A stretch of DNA of 64,000 bases from JAYWGN01 sp043778255 (GTDB lineage: Bacteria > Bacteroidota > Bacteroidia > Chitinophagales > Chitinophagaceae), in contig JAYWGN010000034.1 in the NCBI GenBank assembly GCA_043778255.1, positions 33,296 through 97,295 on the forward strand, in the 5' to 3' direction. Below, piece by piece: positions 41,329 to 52,581 of this stretch. Each line of letters starts with the position of its first letter. The stretch's first letter is position 1. The position numbers and the translations under genes were made by a program. Under the pieces are notes generated by a model that was given only the letters and a program-made list of their open reading frames with translations, had not been told where the DNA came from and ran no database searches.

Positions 41329-41883
41329 ATGAAACAGTTATCTAAATATTTTTTTGTGCTTACGACTTTATGTTGTTGTAGTTCTAAATTAAGAAATACA
41401 GAATGGGCTAATAAATTAGAAACTACAACGTTAAACAATCTTTATATAATTAATGATTCAATTTACAGATCAGAACAGCCTGAAGTTAGTGAATTTTTGA
41501 GCCTACAAAACTTGGGAATTAAAAGTATTTTGAATTTGAGGGAAGACCGCAGTGACACAAGTTTGCTAAAAGGCACTAATTTTAATTATTATCAAACAAA
41601 AATAGTAACGGCTAATTTTTTTGACTTGGAAATTATTGATGCTTTAAAAAATATAAAAATTTCACCAAAACCACTATTAGTTCATTGTAAACACGGCTCC
41701 GATAGGACTGGTGTAGTAATGGCTATGTATAGAATTGTTTTTGAAAATTGGACAAAACAAAATGCAATAAATGAATTAAAAAATGGTGGGTATGGTTTTC
41801 ATACAAGGTATTATAACATACCCCAATATTTAAACACTGTTAATATAGAGGGTATAAAAAAAGCAGTTCTACAAATAAATTAA
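41329..41883 (+). CDS. Lipoprotein dual-specificity/tyrosine phosphatase
   Basis: A 184-residue protein. The ATG at 41329 gives a lipoprotein signal (KQLSKYFFVLTTLCCCSS); an earlier ATT/TTG start at 41272 would bury it. The catalytic signature is VHCKHGSDRTG, with Cys120 and Arg126 (CX5R) of the cysteine-phosphatase family, and the general acid may lie in the preceding loop (about residues 85-100). The N-terminal half (NLYIINDSIYRSEQPEVSEF, LGIKSILNLREDRSD) fits this DSP/Siw14-like subgroup. Its place outside the cytoplasm is unusual and suggests an extracellular substrate such as a phosphoester. AT-rich composition. Confidence 0.85.
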   Translation: MKQLSKYFFVLTTLCCCSSKLRNTEWANKLETTTLNNLYIINDSIYRSEQPEVSEFLSLQNLGIKSILNLREDRSDTSLLKGTNFNYYQTKIVTANFFDLEIIDALKNIKISPKPLLVHCKHGSDRTGVVMAMYRIVFENWTKQNAINELKNGGYGFHTRYYNIPQYLNTVNIEGIKKAVLQIN

Positions 41884-42216
41884 TCAGTATTACATTCTCA
41901 TTTATTTCAGGATTTCACATTATTTTATCAGTCTGTAAAGGCTTTGCCAATACTCCAGCTTTGATACTACTTGACGGAATGTTTTTCTTTAATTTACTTT
42001 TTAGATAGGCAATATTTGGGTTTTTTTAAAAATTGCAAAAGGCAAAAACATTTCGTGCAATATACCCTACAATTACTTAATGTGTTGTTTACTATTTATA
42101 ACCAAACTAGTTCATTTACAAAATATTTTAAAAAACAATGCAAAAATTAAAGGTTACATATTTTTTTTAAAAAAATTGCTTATTTGTATTAAATTAGTGT
42201 AATAAAAAAATAGAAA
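41884..42216. other. Intergenic region with a possible gene remnant
   Basis: There is no intact gene in this 333-bp gap. On the minus strand about 41932-42017 a short open stretch reads like the end of a protein (NIAYLKSKLKKN then IPSSSIKAGVLAKPLQTD), ending in TGA. It might be the remnant of a lost gene, though nothing identifies it. The rest is very AT-rich. Confidence 0.3.
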
Positions 42217-42591
42217 ATGAAAGGAAATCAAATATTTCTAATTGATGCAATAGGGGCAGTCTTTTCTTTCACGTGTTTATTAATTATTTATGATTTCGAA
42301 GAATTATTTGGAATGCCAAAACAGGTATTAAAATCATTTTTATATATAGCAATATCACTTTCAATTTACTCATTTACTTGCTTTTTTCTTAAGCCAAAAA
42401 AATGGAAAAACTATCTTTTTATTATTGCTTTTTTAAATGCTCTATATTGTTTATTTACACTCTGGCAAATAGTTAAAAATTCACAAGCAATTACTATGTT
42501 TGGTTATGCATACTTTGGTCTCGAAATTTTTATGATACTACTATTAGTATTTTATGAACTTAAACTATGCAGAAATAAAACAAATGGTTAA
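42217..42591 (+). CDS. Four-helix membrane protein, unknown function
   Basis: A 124-residue protein with four hydrophobic helices (about residues 5-25, 35-57, 66-84 and 92-116) and lysine-rich loops (LKPKKWKNY). The ATG follows an A-rich leader (ATAAAAAAATAGAAAATG). No family recognised. It is very AT-rich with many ATT/TTT codons and closes the foreign-looking island of 40379-42591. Confidence 0.6.
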   Translation: MKGNQIFLIDAIGAVFSFTCLLIIYDFEELFGMPKQVLKSFLYIAISLSIYSFTCFFLKPKKWKNYLFIIAFLNALYCLFTLWQIVKNSQAITMFGYAYFGLEIFMILLLVFYELKLCRNKTNG

Positions 42592-42717
42592 ATACTGTTT
42601 CATTAAGGCTTTCACTTTACATCAAAAGGCGTACTGTTTTTGCCGCTATACTAAAATTGAAACACTTTGCATTATTGGTACTTAACTATTAGCTTACATT
42701 CTCATTTAACACCAAAA

Positions 42718-42853
42718 TTTGACTCTTTTGACTCTTTGACCCCTTTGACCCATTTGACTCCTTTGACTCCTTTGACCTTTTTGACTAATTTGACTCATTG
42801 ACTCATTTGACCTTTTGACTCATTTCACCCCTTTGACTCCCTCTAACCCATTT
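42718..42853. repeat. 8/9-bp tandem repeat array (TTTGACTCC) before katG
   Basis: About 14 units of TTTGACNNN (mostly 9 bp, some 8 bp: TTTGACCCC, TTTGACTCA, TTTGACTAA) end in CCCATTTTG. The repeat is of the same family as that at 38796 but more diverged. It ends about 50 bases before the -7 element of katG. Confidence 0.88.
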
Positions 42854-42902
42854 TGTATTTACTTTTTTTACATTTTAAACAAATGTTTTAAATGCATTGT
42901 TG

Positions 42903-42910
42903 TAAATTTG
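42903..42910 (+). promoter_or_regulatory. -7 element (TAAATTTG) before katG
   Basis: TAAATTTG fits TAnnTTTG. Transcription would start near 42917, giving a leader of about 56 bases to the ATG at 42973. This excludes the upstream ATG at 42919 as start. Confidence 0.55.
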
Positions 42911-42918
42911 GGTTTTAA

Positions 42919-45210
<2,292 letters not shown>

Positions 45211-45233
45211 TACCTTAGCAAACCTTTAATTTT

Positions 45234-45265
45234 AAGCCCTATAATTTTTTTATGGGGCTTTTTAT
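45234..45265 (+). terminator. Rho-independent terminator after katG
   Basis: AAGCCCTATA pairs with TATGGGGCTT (one G-T pair) and is followed by TTTTATT. It starts 24 bases after the katG stop. Confidence 0.85.
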
Positions 45266-45445
45266 TACATGCAATATTAGTGTATTGGCATATAGCTAAC
45301 TTAACTACTTGGTGTAAATGCGAGTGGTATTAAAATATTGTGCAAGTTGAAATTTCACTAAATATCTATTTGTTGCAATTTATTAGTTTGAAAGGTTACA
45401 TTGTTTCCATACAATTTAATTTAGTTATTAAGCATTACATTTGTA

Positions 45446-45769
45446 ATGATGAAATTTTTTACTATCATATTCAATTTCTACATGTTAGGGTTATCATGTT
45501 TGCCTTGTAGCGATAGTAAAGAGTGTATTGTAAATACTGCAACCATAATATCAACCTCCAACAACCACCAACAACATAACCACGATGTAGAGCACTGTTC
45601 CCCATTTTGTACCTGTTCATGTTGTGCAATATCTATTACTTTTCAAGCAGTAACATTGTACAAAATTCAAAAAAATTTTTTTCCAATCACAAAATATCGG
45701 GCTTATAATATTTTATTTTTCTCTCAAGTTTCTTCTGTTATTTGGCAACCGCCAAAGTTTAATGTTTAA
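45446..45769 (+). CDS. DUF6660-type Cys/His-rich small protein of the metal efflux operon
   Basis: A 107-residue protein with a hydrophobic N-terminus (KFFTIIFNFYMLGLSCLPCSD) and a metal-binding-like middle part with many His and Cys residues (SNNHQQHNHDVEHCSPFCTC, then SCC). This is the pattern of the DUF6660 family, found before CzcA-type pumps in Bacteroidota. It may sense or bind metal outside the inner membrane. The start could be 45446 or 45449 (two adjacent ATG codons). TACATTTG at 45436-45443 resembles a -7 element but is very close to the ATG. Confidence 0.78.
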   Translation: MMKFFTIIFNFYMLGLSCLPCSDSKECIVNTATIISTSNNHQQHNHDVEHCSPFCTCSCCAISITFQAVTLYKIQKNFFPITKYRAYNILFFSQVSSVIWQPPKFNV

Positions 45770-45878
45770 AATTTTATTACTGAAAATGTTACCTGCATTT
45801 ATATAGTCAATGCAAAATTTGGCTTGTACAGTGTTGTGCATTTTCAACTTTTTAATTTACTATTAAGCATTAAAATAT

Positions 45879-48800
45879 ATGTTAGACAACATAATAAAGT
45901 TTTCTATAAAAAACAAACTCATTATAGGGTTTATGACTTTGTTACTCATCATTTGGGGAGGGTGGAGTGCTACCAAGTTACCTATAGATGCCTTACCCGA
46001 TATTACAGATAATCAGGTGCAAATAATAACCCAAGCACCTACATTAGCTACACAAGAGGTAGAGCAATTAATTACTTATCCCATTGAAAAAACAATGGCC
46101 AACCTACCCAACATTGTTGAAATGAGATCTTTTTCACGGTTTGGGTTAAGTGTAATCACCATCGTTTTTAAAGACGATGTAAATATTTATTTTGCCCGTC
46201 AGCTTATAAGTGAAAAACTAAAAGATGCCGAAAAAAATATTCCTCCAAGTATGGGAAGTCCTGCATTAGCACCAGTTACAACAGGCCTTGGCGAAATATA
46301 TCAGTATGTAATACATCCCAAAAAAGGAAGTGAAAATAAATACACGGCTATGGATTTGCGAACCATGCAGGATTGGATAGTGAGCAGACAACTGTATGGC
46401 ATTGCAGGGGTAGCTGAGGTTACTGCCTTTGGCGGTATTACCAAACAATATGAAGTAGCCATTAACCCCAATAGATTAAAAGCAATGGGAGTAAGTATAC
46501 CCGATGTATTTAATGCACTCCAAAAAAACAATGAAAATACAGGGGGTTCTTATATTGACAAAAAACCAAATGCCTATTTTATAAGAGGTATTGGAATGGT
46601 AAAAACATTTGAGGATATAGAAAACATAGTAGTAAAAAGCCAAAGTAATGGTACACCTATTTTAATAAGAGATGTTGCCAAAGTACAATTTGGTAGCCCA
46701 CCACGGTTTGGTGCTATGACTTACAATGGCGAAAAAGAAGTAGTAGGTGGAATAGTAATGATGGTGAAAGGAGCAAATAGTTCGGCGGTTGTAAATAATG
46801 TAAAGCAAAGAATGAAAACGGTACAAGCCTCACTACCTAATGATGTAATTATAGAGCCATTTTTAGATAGAACTAACCTTGTAAATAGAGCAATGGGAAC
46901 AGTTGAAAAAAACTTAATTGAAGGAGCTCTAATTGTAATATTTGTACTTATTGTATTTCTAGGAAACTTTAGAGCTGGATTAATAGTGGCATCTGCCATT
47001 CCGCTATCCTTACTATTTGCTTTGGGGTTAATGAATTTATTTGGCGTAAGCGCTAATTTAATGAGTTTGGGAGCTATTGATTTTGGGTTAATTGTAGATG
47101 GTGCAGTAATAATAGTAGAAGCCACATTATATTACATAGGGGTACAAAAAAAGGCAGTAAAACTAACTCAAGCTGAAATGGATAAGGAAGTTTTTTTAGC
47201 TGCATCTAAAATTAGAAGTAGTGCTGCCTTCGGCGAAATAATTATTCTCATTGTATACATCCCTATTTTAACATTAATTGGTATTGAAGGTAAAATGTTT
47301 CGCCCAATGGCACAAACAGTGGGCTTTTCCATATTTGGTGCATTAATTTTATCGTTAACGTACATACCCATGATGTGTGCTTTATGTTTATCTAAAAACA
47401 CAAATCACAAAGAAAATTTTTCGGACAGAATGATGAAGTATTTGCAAAAAGTATACTTGCCTATACTGCAAAAAGCAATAAAAATAAAGTATGCAATAGT
47501 AGCCAGTACAATAGCTATGTTTGCAGTAAGTCTACTAGTTTTTAATACATTAGGTGGCGAATTTATACCCACATTGGAGGAGGGAGATTATGCCATTGAA
47601 TTTGTATTGCCACAAGGGGCATCAATAAGCCAAACAGTAGAAACTATGATGCAGGCAGAACGAATAATTAAACAATTTGATGAGGTAAAAATGGTAGTTG
47701 GCAAAACAGGTGCAGCCGATGTTGCCACCGACCCTATGCCTATGCAAGCCTCCGATTTGATGGTCATTTTAAAAGATAAAAAAGAATGGAAATCTAACAC
47801 TGGGTTTTATGAATTAGCTGACCTTATGAAACAGAAATTAGAGACTATACCAGGTATTATAGCCGAACCAAGCCAACCTATACAAATGCGATTTAATGAA
47901 TTAATGACAGGTATTAGGCAAGATGTGGCTATAAAAATATTTGGAGAAAATATAGATACATTACAGAGGTATGCTAATAAAATTGCAAAATCAATTAGTA
48001 AAGTAAAGGGAATAACGGCACCACAAGTAGAACGAGTTGATGGGTTACCCCAAATAAGTATTGAGTATGATAGAAGTAGAATGGCATTATATGGAATAAA
48101 TGTAGCAGAGGTGAATCAAATAATAACTACAGCATTTGCGGGGCAAGTGGCGGGGCAAATATATGAAGACGAACGAAAATTTGATTTGGTAGTACGGTTA
48201 GATAATGACTACAGAAGTTCAATTGATGATGTAAGTAATGTATATGTGCCTACGGCAAATGGTAGTCAAGTTCCACTATCTCAAATAGCTACCATTTCGT
48301 TTAAAGAAGGCCCAGCACAAATTAGTAGAGAAGATGGGAAACGTAGGGTGTACGTATCTTTTAATGTAGATGGTAGAGATGTACAAAGTGTGGTAGAAGA
48401 TATACAGCTAAAATTAAGTAAGTCGGTAATATTACCAGCAGGCTATTATTTAACTTATGGTGGTACGTTTGAAAATTTACAACAAGCATCAAAAAGATTG
48501 ATGATTGCAGTACCTATTGCTTTGCTTTTAATATTTGCATTATTATATTTTACTTTTTCATCTTTCAAACAAGCAGGGCTAATATTTACCGCCATACCAA
48601 TGAGTGCTATTGGTGGGGTATTTGCATTATTATTAAGAGGAATGCCATTTAGCATAAGTGCTGGGGTTGGTTTTATTGCCTTATTTGGCGTAGCCGTTTT
48701 AAATGGAATTGTGTTAATAGGCACTTTTAATCAATTAGAAAAAGAAGGATGGAACAATGTAGTAAAAAGAGTAATAGAAGGTACAAAAATAAGACTACGA

Positions 48801-48989
48801 CCTGTGCTAATGACAGCCACAGTAGCTAGTTTGGGCTTTTTACCAATGGCACTAAGCAGCAGTGCAGGTGCCGAAGTACAAAAGCCTTTGGCAACTGTTG
48901 TTATTGGCGGTTTAGTTACGGCTACATTGCTTACACTTTTTGTATTGCCATTACTTTACCTAATTTTTAATTCTAAAAATAAAATTTAA
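45879..48989 (+). CDS. CzcA-type heavy-metal RND efflux pump
   Basis: A 1036-residue inner-membrane proton antiporter with 12 membrane helices and two large periplasmic loops. The proton relay in helix 4 is DFGLIVDGAVIIVE with Asp401, Asp407 and Glu414, the pattern of divalent-cation (zinc/cobalt/cadmium) members. The N-terminus (KNKLIIGFMTLLLIIWGGWSATKLPIDALPDITDNQVQI) is typical. It pairs with the TolC and adaptor genes that follow (gap of 1 base, then 14 bases). CusA-type copper transport is less likely. The exact metal cannot be told. Confidence 0.95.
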   Translation: MLDNIIKFSIKNKLIIGFMTLLLIIWGGWSATKLPIDALPDITDNQVQIITQAPTLATQEVEQLITYPIEKTMANLPNIVEMRSFSRFGLSVITIVFKDDVNIYFARQLISEKLKDAEKNIPPSMGSPALAPVTTGLGEIYQYVIHPKKGSENKYTAMDLRTMQDWIVSRQLYGIAGVAEVTAFGGITKQYEVAINPNRLKAMGVSIPDVFNALQKNNENTGGSYIDKKPNAYFIRGIGMVKTFEDIENIVVKSQSNGTPILIRDVAKVQFGSPPRFGAMTYNGEKEVVGGIVMMVKGANSSAVVNNVKQRMKTVQASLPNDVIIEPFLDRTNLVNRAMGTVEKNLIEGALIVIFVLIVFLGNFRAGLIVASAIPLSLLFALGLMNLFGVSANLMSLGAIDFGLIVDGAVIIVEATLYYIGVQKKAVKLTQAEMDKEVFLAASKIRSSAAFGEIIILIVYIPILTLIGIEGKMFRPMAQTVGFSIFGALILSLTYIPMMCALCLSKNTNHKENFSDRMMKYLQKVYLPILQKAIKIKYAIVASTIAMFAVSLLVFNTLGGEFIPTLEEGDYAIEFVLPQGASISQTVETMMQAERIIKQFDEVKMVVGKTGAADVATDPMPMQASDLMVILKDKKEWKSNTGFYELADLMKQKLETIPGIIAEPSQPIQMRFNELMTGIRQDVAIKIFGENIDTLQRYANKIAKSISKVKGITAPQVERVDGLPQISIEYDRSRMALYGINVAEVNQIITTAFAGQVAGQIYEDERKFDLVVRLDNDYRSSIDDVSNVYVPTANGSQVPLSQIATISFKEGPAQISREDGKRRVYVSFNVDGRDVQSVVEDIQLKLSKSVILPAGYYLTYGGTFENLQQASKRLMIAVPIALLLIFALLYFTFSSFKQAGLIFTAIPMSAIGGVFALLLRGMPFSISAGVGFIALFGVAVLNGIVLIGTFNQLEKEGWNNVVKRVIEGTKIRLRPVLMTATVASLGFLPMALSSSAGAEVQKPLATVVIGGLVTATLLTLFVLPLLYLIFNSKNKI

Positions 48990-48990
48990 A

Positions 48991-50241
48991 ATGTCTTCAA
49001 AAATAATACCTGCAACCACAGTAATTTTAATGTCATTATGTTTTAATTATTGTGCAAATGCACAAACTAAAAGTATAACAATAGATGAGGCAATAACCAT
49101 AGCCTTGCAAAATAATGGTACTATAAAAGCTGACTCGTTAGAAATTGAAGGGGCTAAAAGTTTGAAAAAAACTGCCCATGAATTACCCAAGCTAAACCTC
49201 AATACACAACTTGGGCAATACAATAGCATTAACATTGATAATGCTTTTCAGCTTTCGCAAACTATACCTTTTCCTACCTTATTTGGGGCAAAAAAAGCAT
49301 TTATTACTGCAACAATAAAAGGAAAGGAATATCAAAAAGAAATTTCTATTATTGAACTTAAAAACCAAGTACGAACTTACTATTACCAAATACAATACTT
49401 GCAACACAATAAAATTAAATTGCTGTATTTGGATAGTGTATACCTTGAATTTATAAGGGTAGCTAACTTACGATTTAAAACTGGCGATATTAAAAAAATA
49501 GAAATTAGCACAGCTGAAACAAAGCAAGGCGAAATAAATTTATTGCTACAGCAAAACGAAGTTTACTTATACAATGCCTACAATAGTTTGCAATTGCTGC
49601 TCAATACAAAAGAAAAATATAGCCTAACCATTACTGACAAATTTGAACCTTTGCAAGTAAGTGTAGTATTAGATAGTACAGCTGTTGCAAAGCACCCTAT
49701 GATACTAGCCCTGTACCAAAATGCTAAAATTGCAGCGCAAAATAAAAAAGTAGAAAAGGCACAAGGGTTGCCCGATTTTACACTCGGTTATAACAACCAA
49801 TCACTTATAGGTATACAAACTATTAATAACCAAGAAAAATATTTTGGCGCAGCCAATAGGTTTAGTGTAGTAAATATAGGTATAGCAATACCACTAACTT
49901 ATGGAGCCACAAAAGCCAAAATAAAAGCATTAGACTATCAAAAGCAAGCCCTTACAGAAACTGCAATACAACAGCAAAAATTAGTAGAAGTACAATTGCA
50001 AAATGCACTACAGCAATACCAGCAAGATGTAAAGCTGTATAACTATTATAAAACCCAAGCATTAAACAATGCTACCGATATTGTAAATGCAGCCCAACTA
50101 GGCTACAAAACAGGCGAAATAAACTATGTAGAGTACTTGTATGCTTTACAAATAGCTACCGATGTATCACTTAAATATTTGCAAGCTATTCAACAAATTA
50201 ATAGTACTGTAATTGCCATAAATAATATAATAAACAACTAA
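48991..50241 (+). CDS. TolC-family outer-membrane efflux protein
   Basis: A 416-residue outer-membrane channel subunit. A signal peptide (cut near CANAQ, residue 25) is followed by the two TolC repeats of long coiled helices: KSITIDEAITIALQNNGTIKADSLEIEGAKS in the first and KHPMILALYQNAKIAAQNKKVEKAQGLPDFTLGYN in the second, plus barrel strands. It starts one base after the pump gene and before the adaptor, so it is the exit duct of the same tripartite pump. Confidence 0.92.
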   Translation: MSSKIIPATTVILMSLCFNYCANAQTKSITIDEAITIALQNNGTIKADSLEIEGAKSLKKTAHELPKLNLNTQLGQYNSINIDNAFQLSQTIPFPTLFGAKKAFITATIKGKEYQKEISIIELKNQVRTYYYQIQYLQHNKIKLLYLDSVYLEFIRVANLRFKTGDIKKIEISTAETKQGEINLLLQQNEVYLYNAYNSLQLLLNTKEKYSLTITDKFEPLQVSVVLDSTAVAKHPMILALYQNAKIAAQNKKVEKAQGLPDFTLGYNNQSLIGIQTINNQEKYFGAANRFSVVNIGIAIPLTYGATKAKIKALDYQKQALTETAIQQQKLVEVQLQNALQQYQQDVKLYNYYKTQALNNATDIVNAAQLGYKTGEINYVEYLYALQIATDVSLKYLQAIQQINSTVIAINNIINN

Positions 50242-50255
50242 AAATTTTTAATACA

Positions 50256-51572
50256 ATGAAATTATATACCACTATCTTATTCACTACTTTAATTGCTTTA
50301 CTGTCATGCAAAAGTGAACAAAAAGAAGCAGAAACAAAAGCTAGCACAAAAACAGAAGCATACAACACAACAACCGCTACACTTACTGCTGAGCAAATAA
50401 AAACAGTAGGTATTGAATTTGGAAACATAGAACAGAAACAGCTAACGGCTACACTAAAGGCCAATGGACAATTATCTGTACCTAATAACTATAAGGCCAA
50501 CGCCACATCATTGTATGGTGGTGTTATAAAAACCTTACAGGTACAAATAGGCAATTATGTAAATAAAGGGCAAGTAATAGCTACTATTGCCAACCCACAA
50601 TTTATACAACTACAAGAAGAGTACCTGAACTTAATAACAAATAAAGGTAACCAACAAGCAATAAGTATAGCCGGCAATAGTGCTTATGGAACTTTAGATT
50701 TAGAAAAACAATTGGTAATACCACAAATAGAATATGCCCAAAAAGAATTAAATAGGCAAAATGAACTTTATGTAGGAAATGCAGGGGCAAGAAAAAATTT
50801 GGAATTGGCACAAAGTAATTTAGCCATGCTAAAAGCAAAACTAGCTAGTATAAATCAGCAATTAAACATTTATAAGGGTACAGCAAATACATCAAATAAA
50901 GTACGATTAGAAAGCGTAAAAAAACAATTGCAATTAATGGGCATTAACATTGGTAGTATTAATGCTACAAGTTTACAATCGGCCTTGGTTGTTACAAGCC
51001 CAATTAGCGGTACGGTTAGCCATGTATTTGCCAAAATTGGAAGCTACACCGATGTGTCAACCCCAGTAGTAGAGATAGTAGATAATGGCTCATTGCATGT
51101 AGATTTGAATGTATTTGAAAAAGATTTGCCTATGCTACGTGTAGGGCAAACAATACATTTTACACTTACCAATAATGCTATAAATGAATACGATGCAGAG
51201 GTATATAGTATTGGTACAGCATTTGAAAACGATAGTAAAACTATACCTGTACATGCCACCGTTAAAGGCAATAAAACAGGCCTAATAGACGGTATGAATA
51301 TAACCGCCATTGTAAGCCTCAACAATATAACAGCAGCAGCAGTGCCTAACGATGCCATTATAAGCCACCAAGGAAAAGATTATATTTTTGTAGTAACTAA
51401 GGCTGAAAAAAATGGGGAAACCAGCTGTGTAAAAAGTGAAATTGTAAAAGGAACTTCTAATTTAGGCTATACAGCAATAACGTTGGTTAATGAAATTGCA
51501 GCAACTAGTAAAGTGGTAACAAAAGGAGCTTTTTTTGTAAATGCAAAATTGACAAATGTAGAAGAAGAGTAA
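50256..51572 (+). CDS. CzcB/CusB-type periplasmic adaptor lipoprotein
   Basis: A 438-residue membrane fusion protein that joins pump and outer-membrane channel. It is a lipoprotein (LIALLSCKSEQ). The lipoyl half-motifs are GVIKTLQVQIGNYVNKGQVIATI and VTSPISGTVSHVFAKIGSYTDVSTPVVEI, separated by an alpha hairpin (YAQKELNRQNELYVGNAGARKNLELAQSNLA), and the barrel and membrane-proximal domains follow. It completes the pump operon. A His-rich N-terminal sensor part, seen in some CzcB proteins, is absent. Confidence 0.93.
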   Translation: MKLYTTILFTTLIALLSCKSEQKEAETKASTKTEAYNTTTATLTAEQIKTVGIEFGNIEQKQLTATLKANGQLSVPNNYKANATSLYGGVIKTLQVQIGNYVNKGQVIATIANPQFIQLQEEYLNLITNKGNQQAISIAGNSAYGTLDLEKQLVIPQIEYAQKELNRQNELYVGNAGARKNLELAQSNLAMLKAKLASINQQLNIYKGTANTSNKVRLESVKKQLQLMGINIGSINATSLQSALVVTSPISGTVSHVFAKIGSYTDVSTPVVEIVDNGSLHVDLNVFEKDLPMLRVGQTIHFTLTNNAINEYDAEVYSIGTAFENDSKTIPVHATVKGNKTGLIDGMNITAIVSLNNITAAAVPNDAIISHQGKDYIFVVTKAEKNGETSCVKSEIVKGTSNLGYTAITLVNEIAATSKVVTKGAFFVNAKLTNVEEE

Positions 51573-51683
51573 CATTTATTTTTTTTTATAAAAAAAATGA
51601 TTAGTATGCTCAATAGCACAATGCCTAATGCCCCAACAAAAGCTACTTTGCAAACCTCCGAAATATATTAATTTTAAAAATAC

Positions 51684-51691
51684 TATTTTTG
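51684..51691 (+). promoter_or_regulatory. -7 element (TATTTTTG) before the first deacetylase
   Basis: TATTTTTG fits TAnnTTTG and ends 22 bases before the ATG at 51714, separating this gene from the efflux operon. Confidence 0.5.
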
Positions 51692-51713
51692 CACACCAAA
51701 ATAAAAAAAGCGA

Positions 51714-52511
51714 ATGAAATTTATTGTGTTCATTATTATAACTACACTTAGTATAAGTTGTACCACAAAAAAAACTGAACCTAGTATTGCCACAAATAAG
51801 GCAGAAGCCTCTGTAGCACCACCAATTGATAGTGGTAGCAAAAAGAAAATATTTTTAACTTTTGATGATGGCCCAACCGTGGGTAGCAAACGATTGTATG
51901 AGTATATAAAGCAACAACAACTGCCCGTAACTTTGTACTTGGTAGGGGAGCATTTTGGCAAAATGCCAGCCCTACATAAAGAGTTGGATAGTATGCGTAA
52001 CCTACCTTATGTAGTATTGGCCAACCACAGCTATAGCCATGCTTGGCACGATAGGTACAAAGCATTTTACAGTAACCCACCTGCAGTAATTGCCGACTAT
52101 ACCAATGCACAAACTGTACTGGGTATTACAAGCCACATAGCCCGTTGTGCTGGCCGCAGTGTATGGCGTACTAGCACTTTAAACATAACGGATAGTGCTA
52201 ACGGCTCAGGTACTGCTATGGATTCATTATACAAAATGGGCTACCAATTTACAGGTTGGGACCGTACATGGCCTTATGATTATAAAACATTTAAAAACAC
52301 AAAAGATGTAGCACAAATGCTAGTAATAGTACAAAAATACTTTGATAGCAGCTACACCAAAACCCCCAATGCACTTGTACTACTTGGCCACGACCAACAG
52401 TATGCCGACGATGAAGATTTTAACCAACTAAAACAATTTGTAACTGCCATAAAAGCAAGTAACAAATATGAGTTTGCTACTATGCGGGATTACCCTGGTA
52501 TAAAACGATAA
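51714..52511 (+). CDS. Polysaccharide deacetylase-family lipoprotein (copy 1)
   Basis: A 265-residue NodB-fold lipoprotein (lipobox LSISC, Cys16). Motif 1 is FLTFDDGPTVGSKR with the catalytic Asp pair (about residues 50-51), and motif 2 is ANHSYSHAWHD with the two metal-binding histidines (HSxxH). Later motifs diverge (CAGRSVWRT instead of RxPY). It probably removes acetyl groups from a surface glycan or peptidoglycan. A second deacetylase follows; the two share about the same length and layout and likely arose by tandem duplication. Confidence 0.9.
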   Translation: MKFIVFIIITTLSISCTTKKTEPSIATNKAEASVAPPIDSGSKKKIFLTFDDGPTVGSKRLYEYIKQQQLPVTLYLVGEHFGKMPALHKELDSMRNLPYVVLANHSYSHAWHDRYKAFYSNPPAVIADYTNAQTVLGITSHIARCAGRSVWRTSTLNITDSANGSGTAMDSLYKMGYQFTGWDRTWPYDYKTFKNTKDVAQMLVIVQKYFDSSYTKTPNALVLLGHDQQYADDEDFNQLKQFVTAIKASNKYEFATMRDYPGIKR

Positions 52512-52555
52512 CAATACCTTATGTATTAATAATTGCAACGTAATATATTACAGTA

Positions 52556-52563
52556 TAACTTTG
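52556..52563 (+). promoter_or_regulatory. -7 element (TAACTTTG) before the second deacetylase
   Basis: TAACTTTG fits TAnnTTTG and ends 18 bases before the ATG at 52582. It overlaps the TTG at 52561, so that codon cannot be the start. Confidence 0.5.
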
Positions 52564-52581
52564 TACGTATTTACAATTACA

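Noticed and set aside
41932..42017. Short minus-strand protein-like stretch as a gene
   Set aside because: It has no start codon in a sensible place and no recognisable family, so it is at most a remnant.
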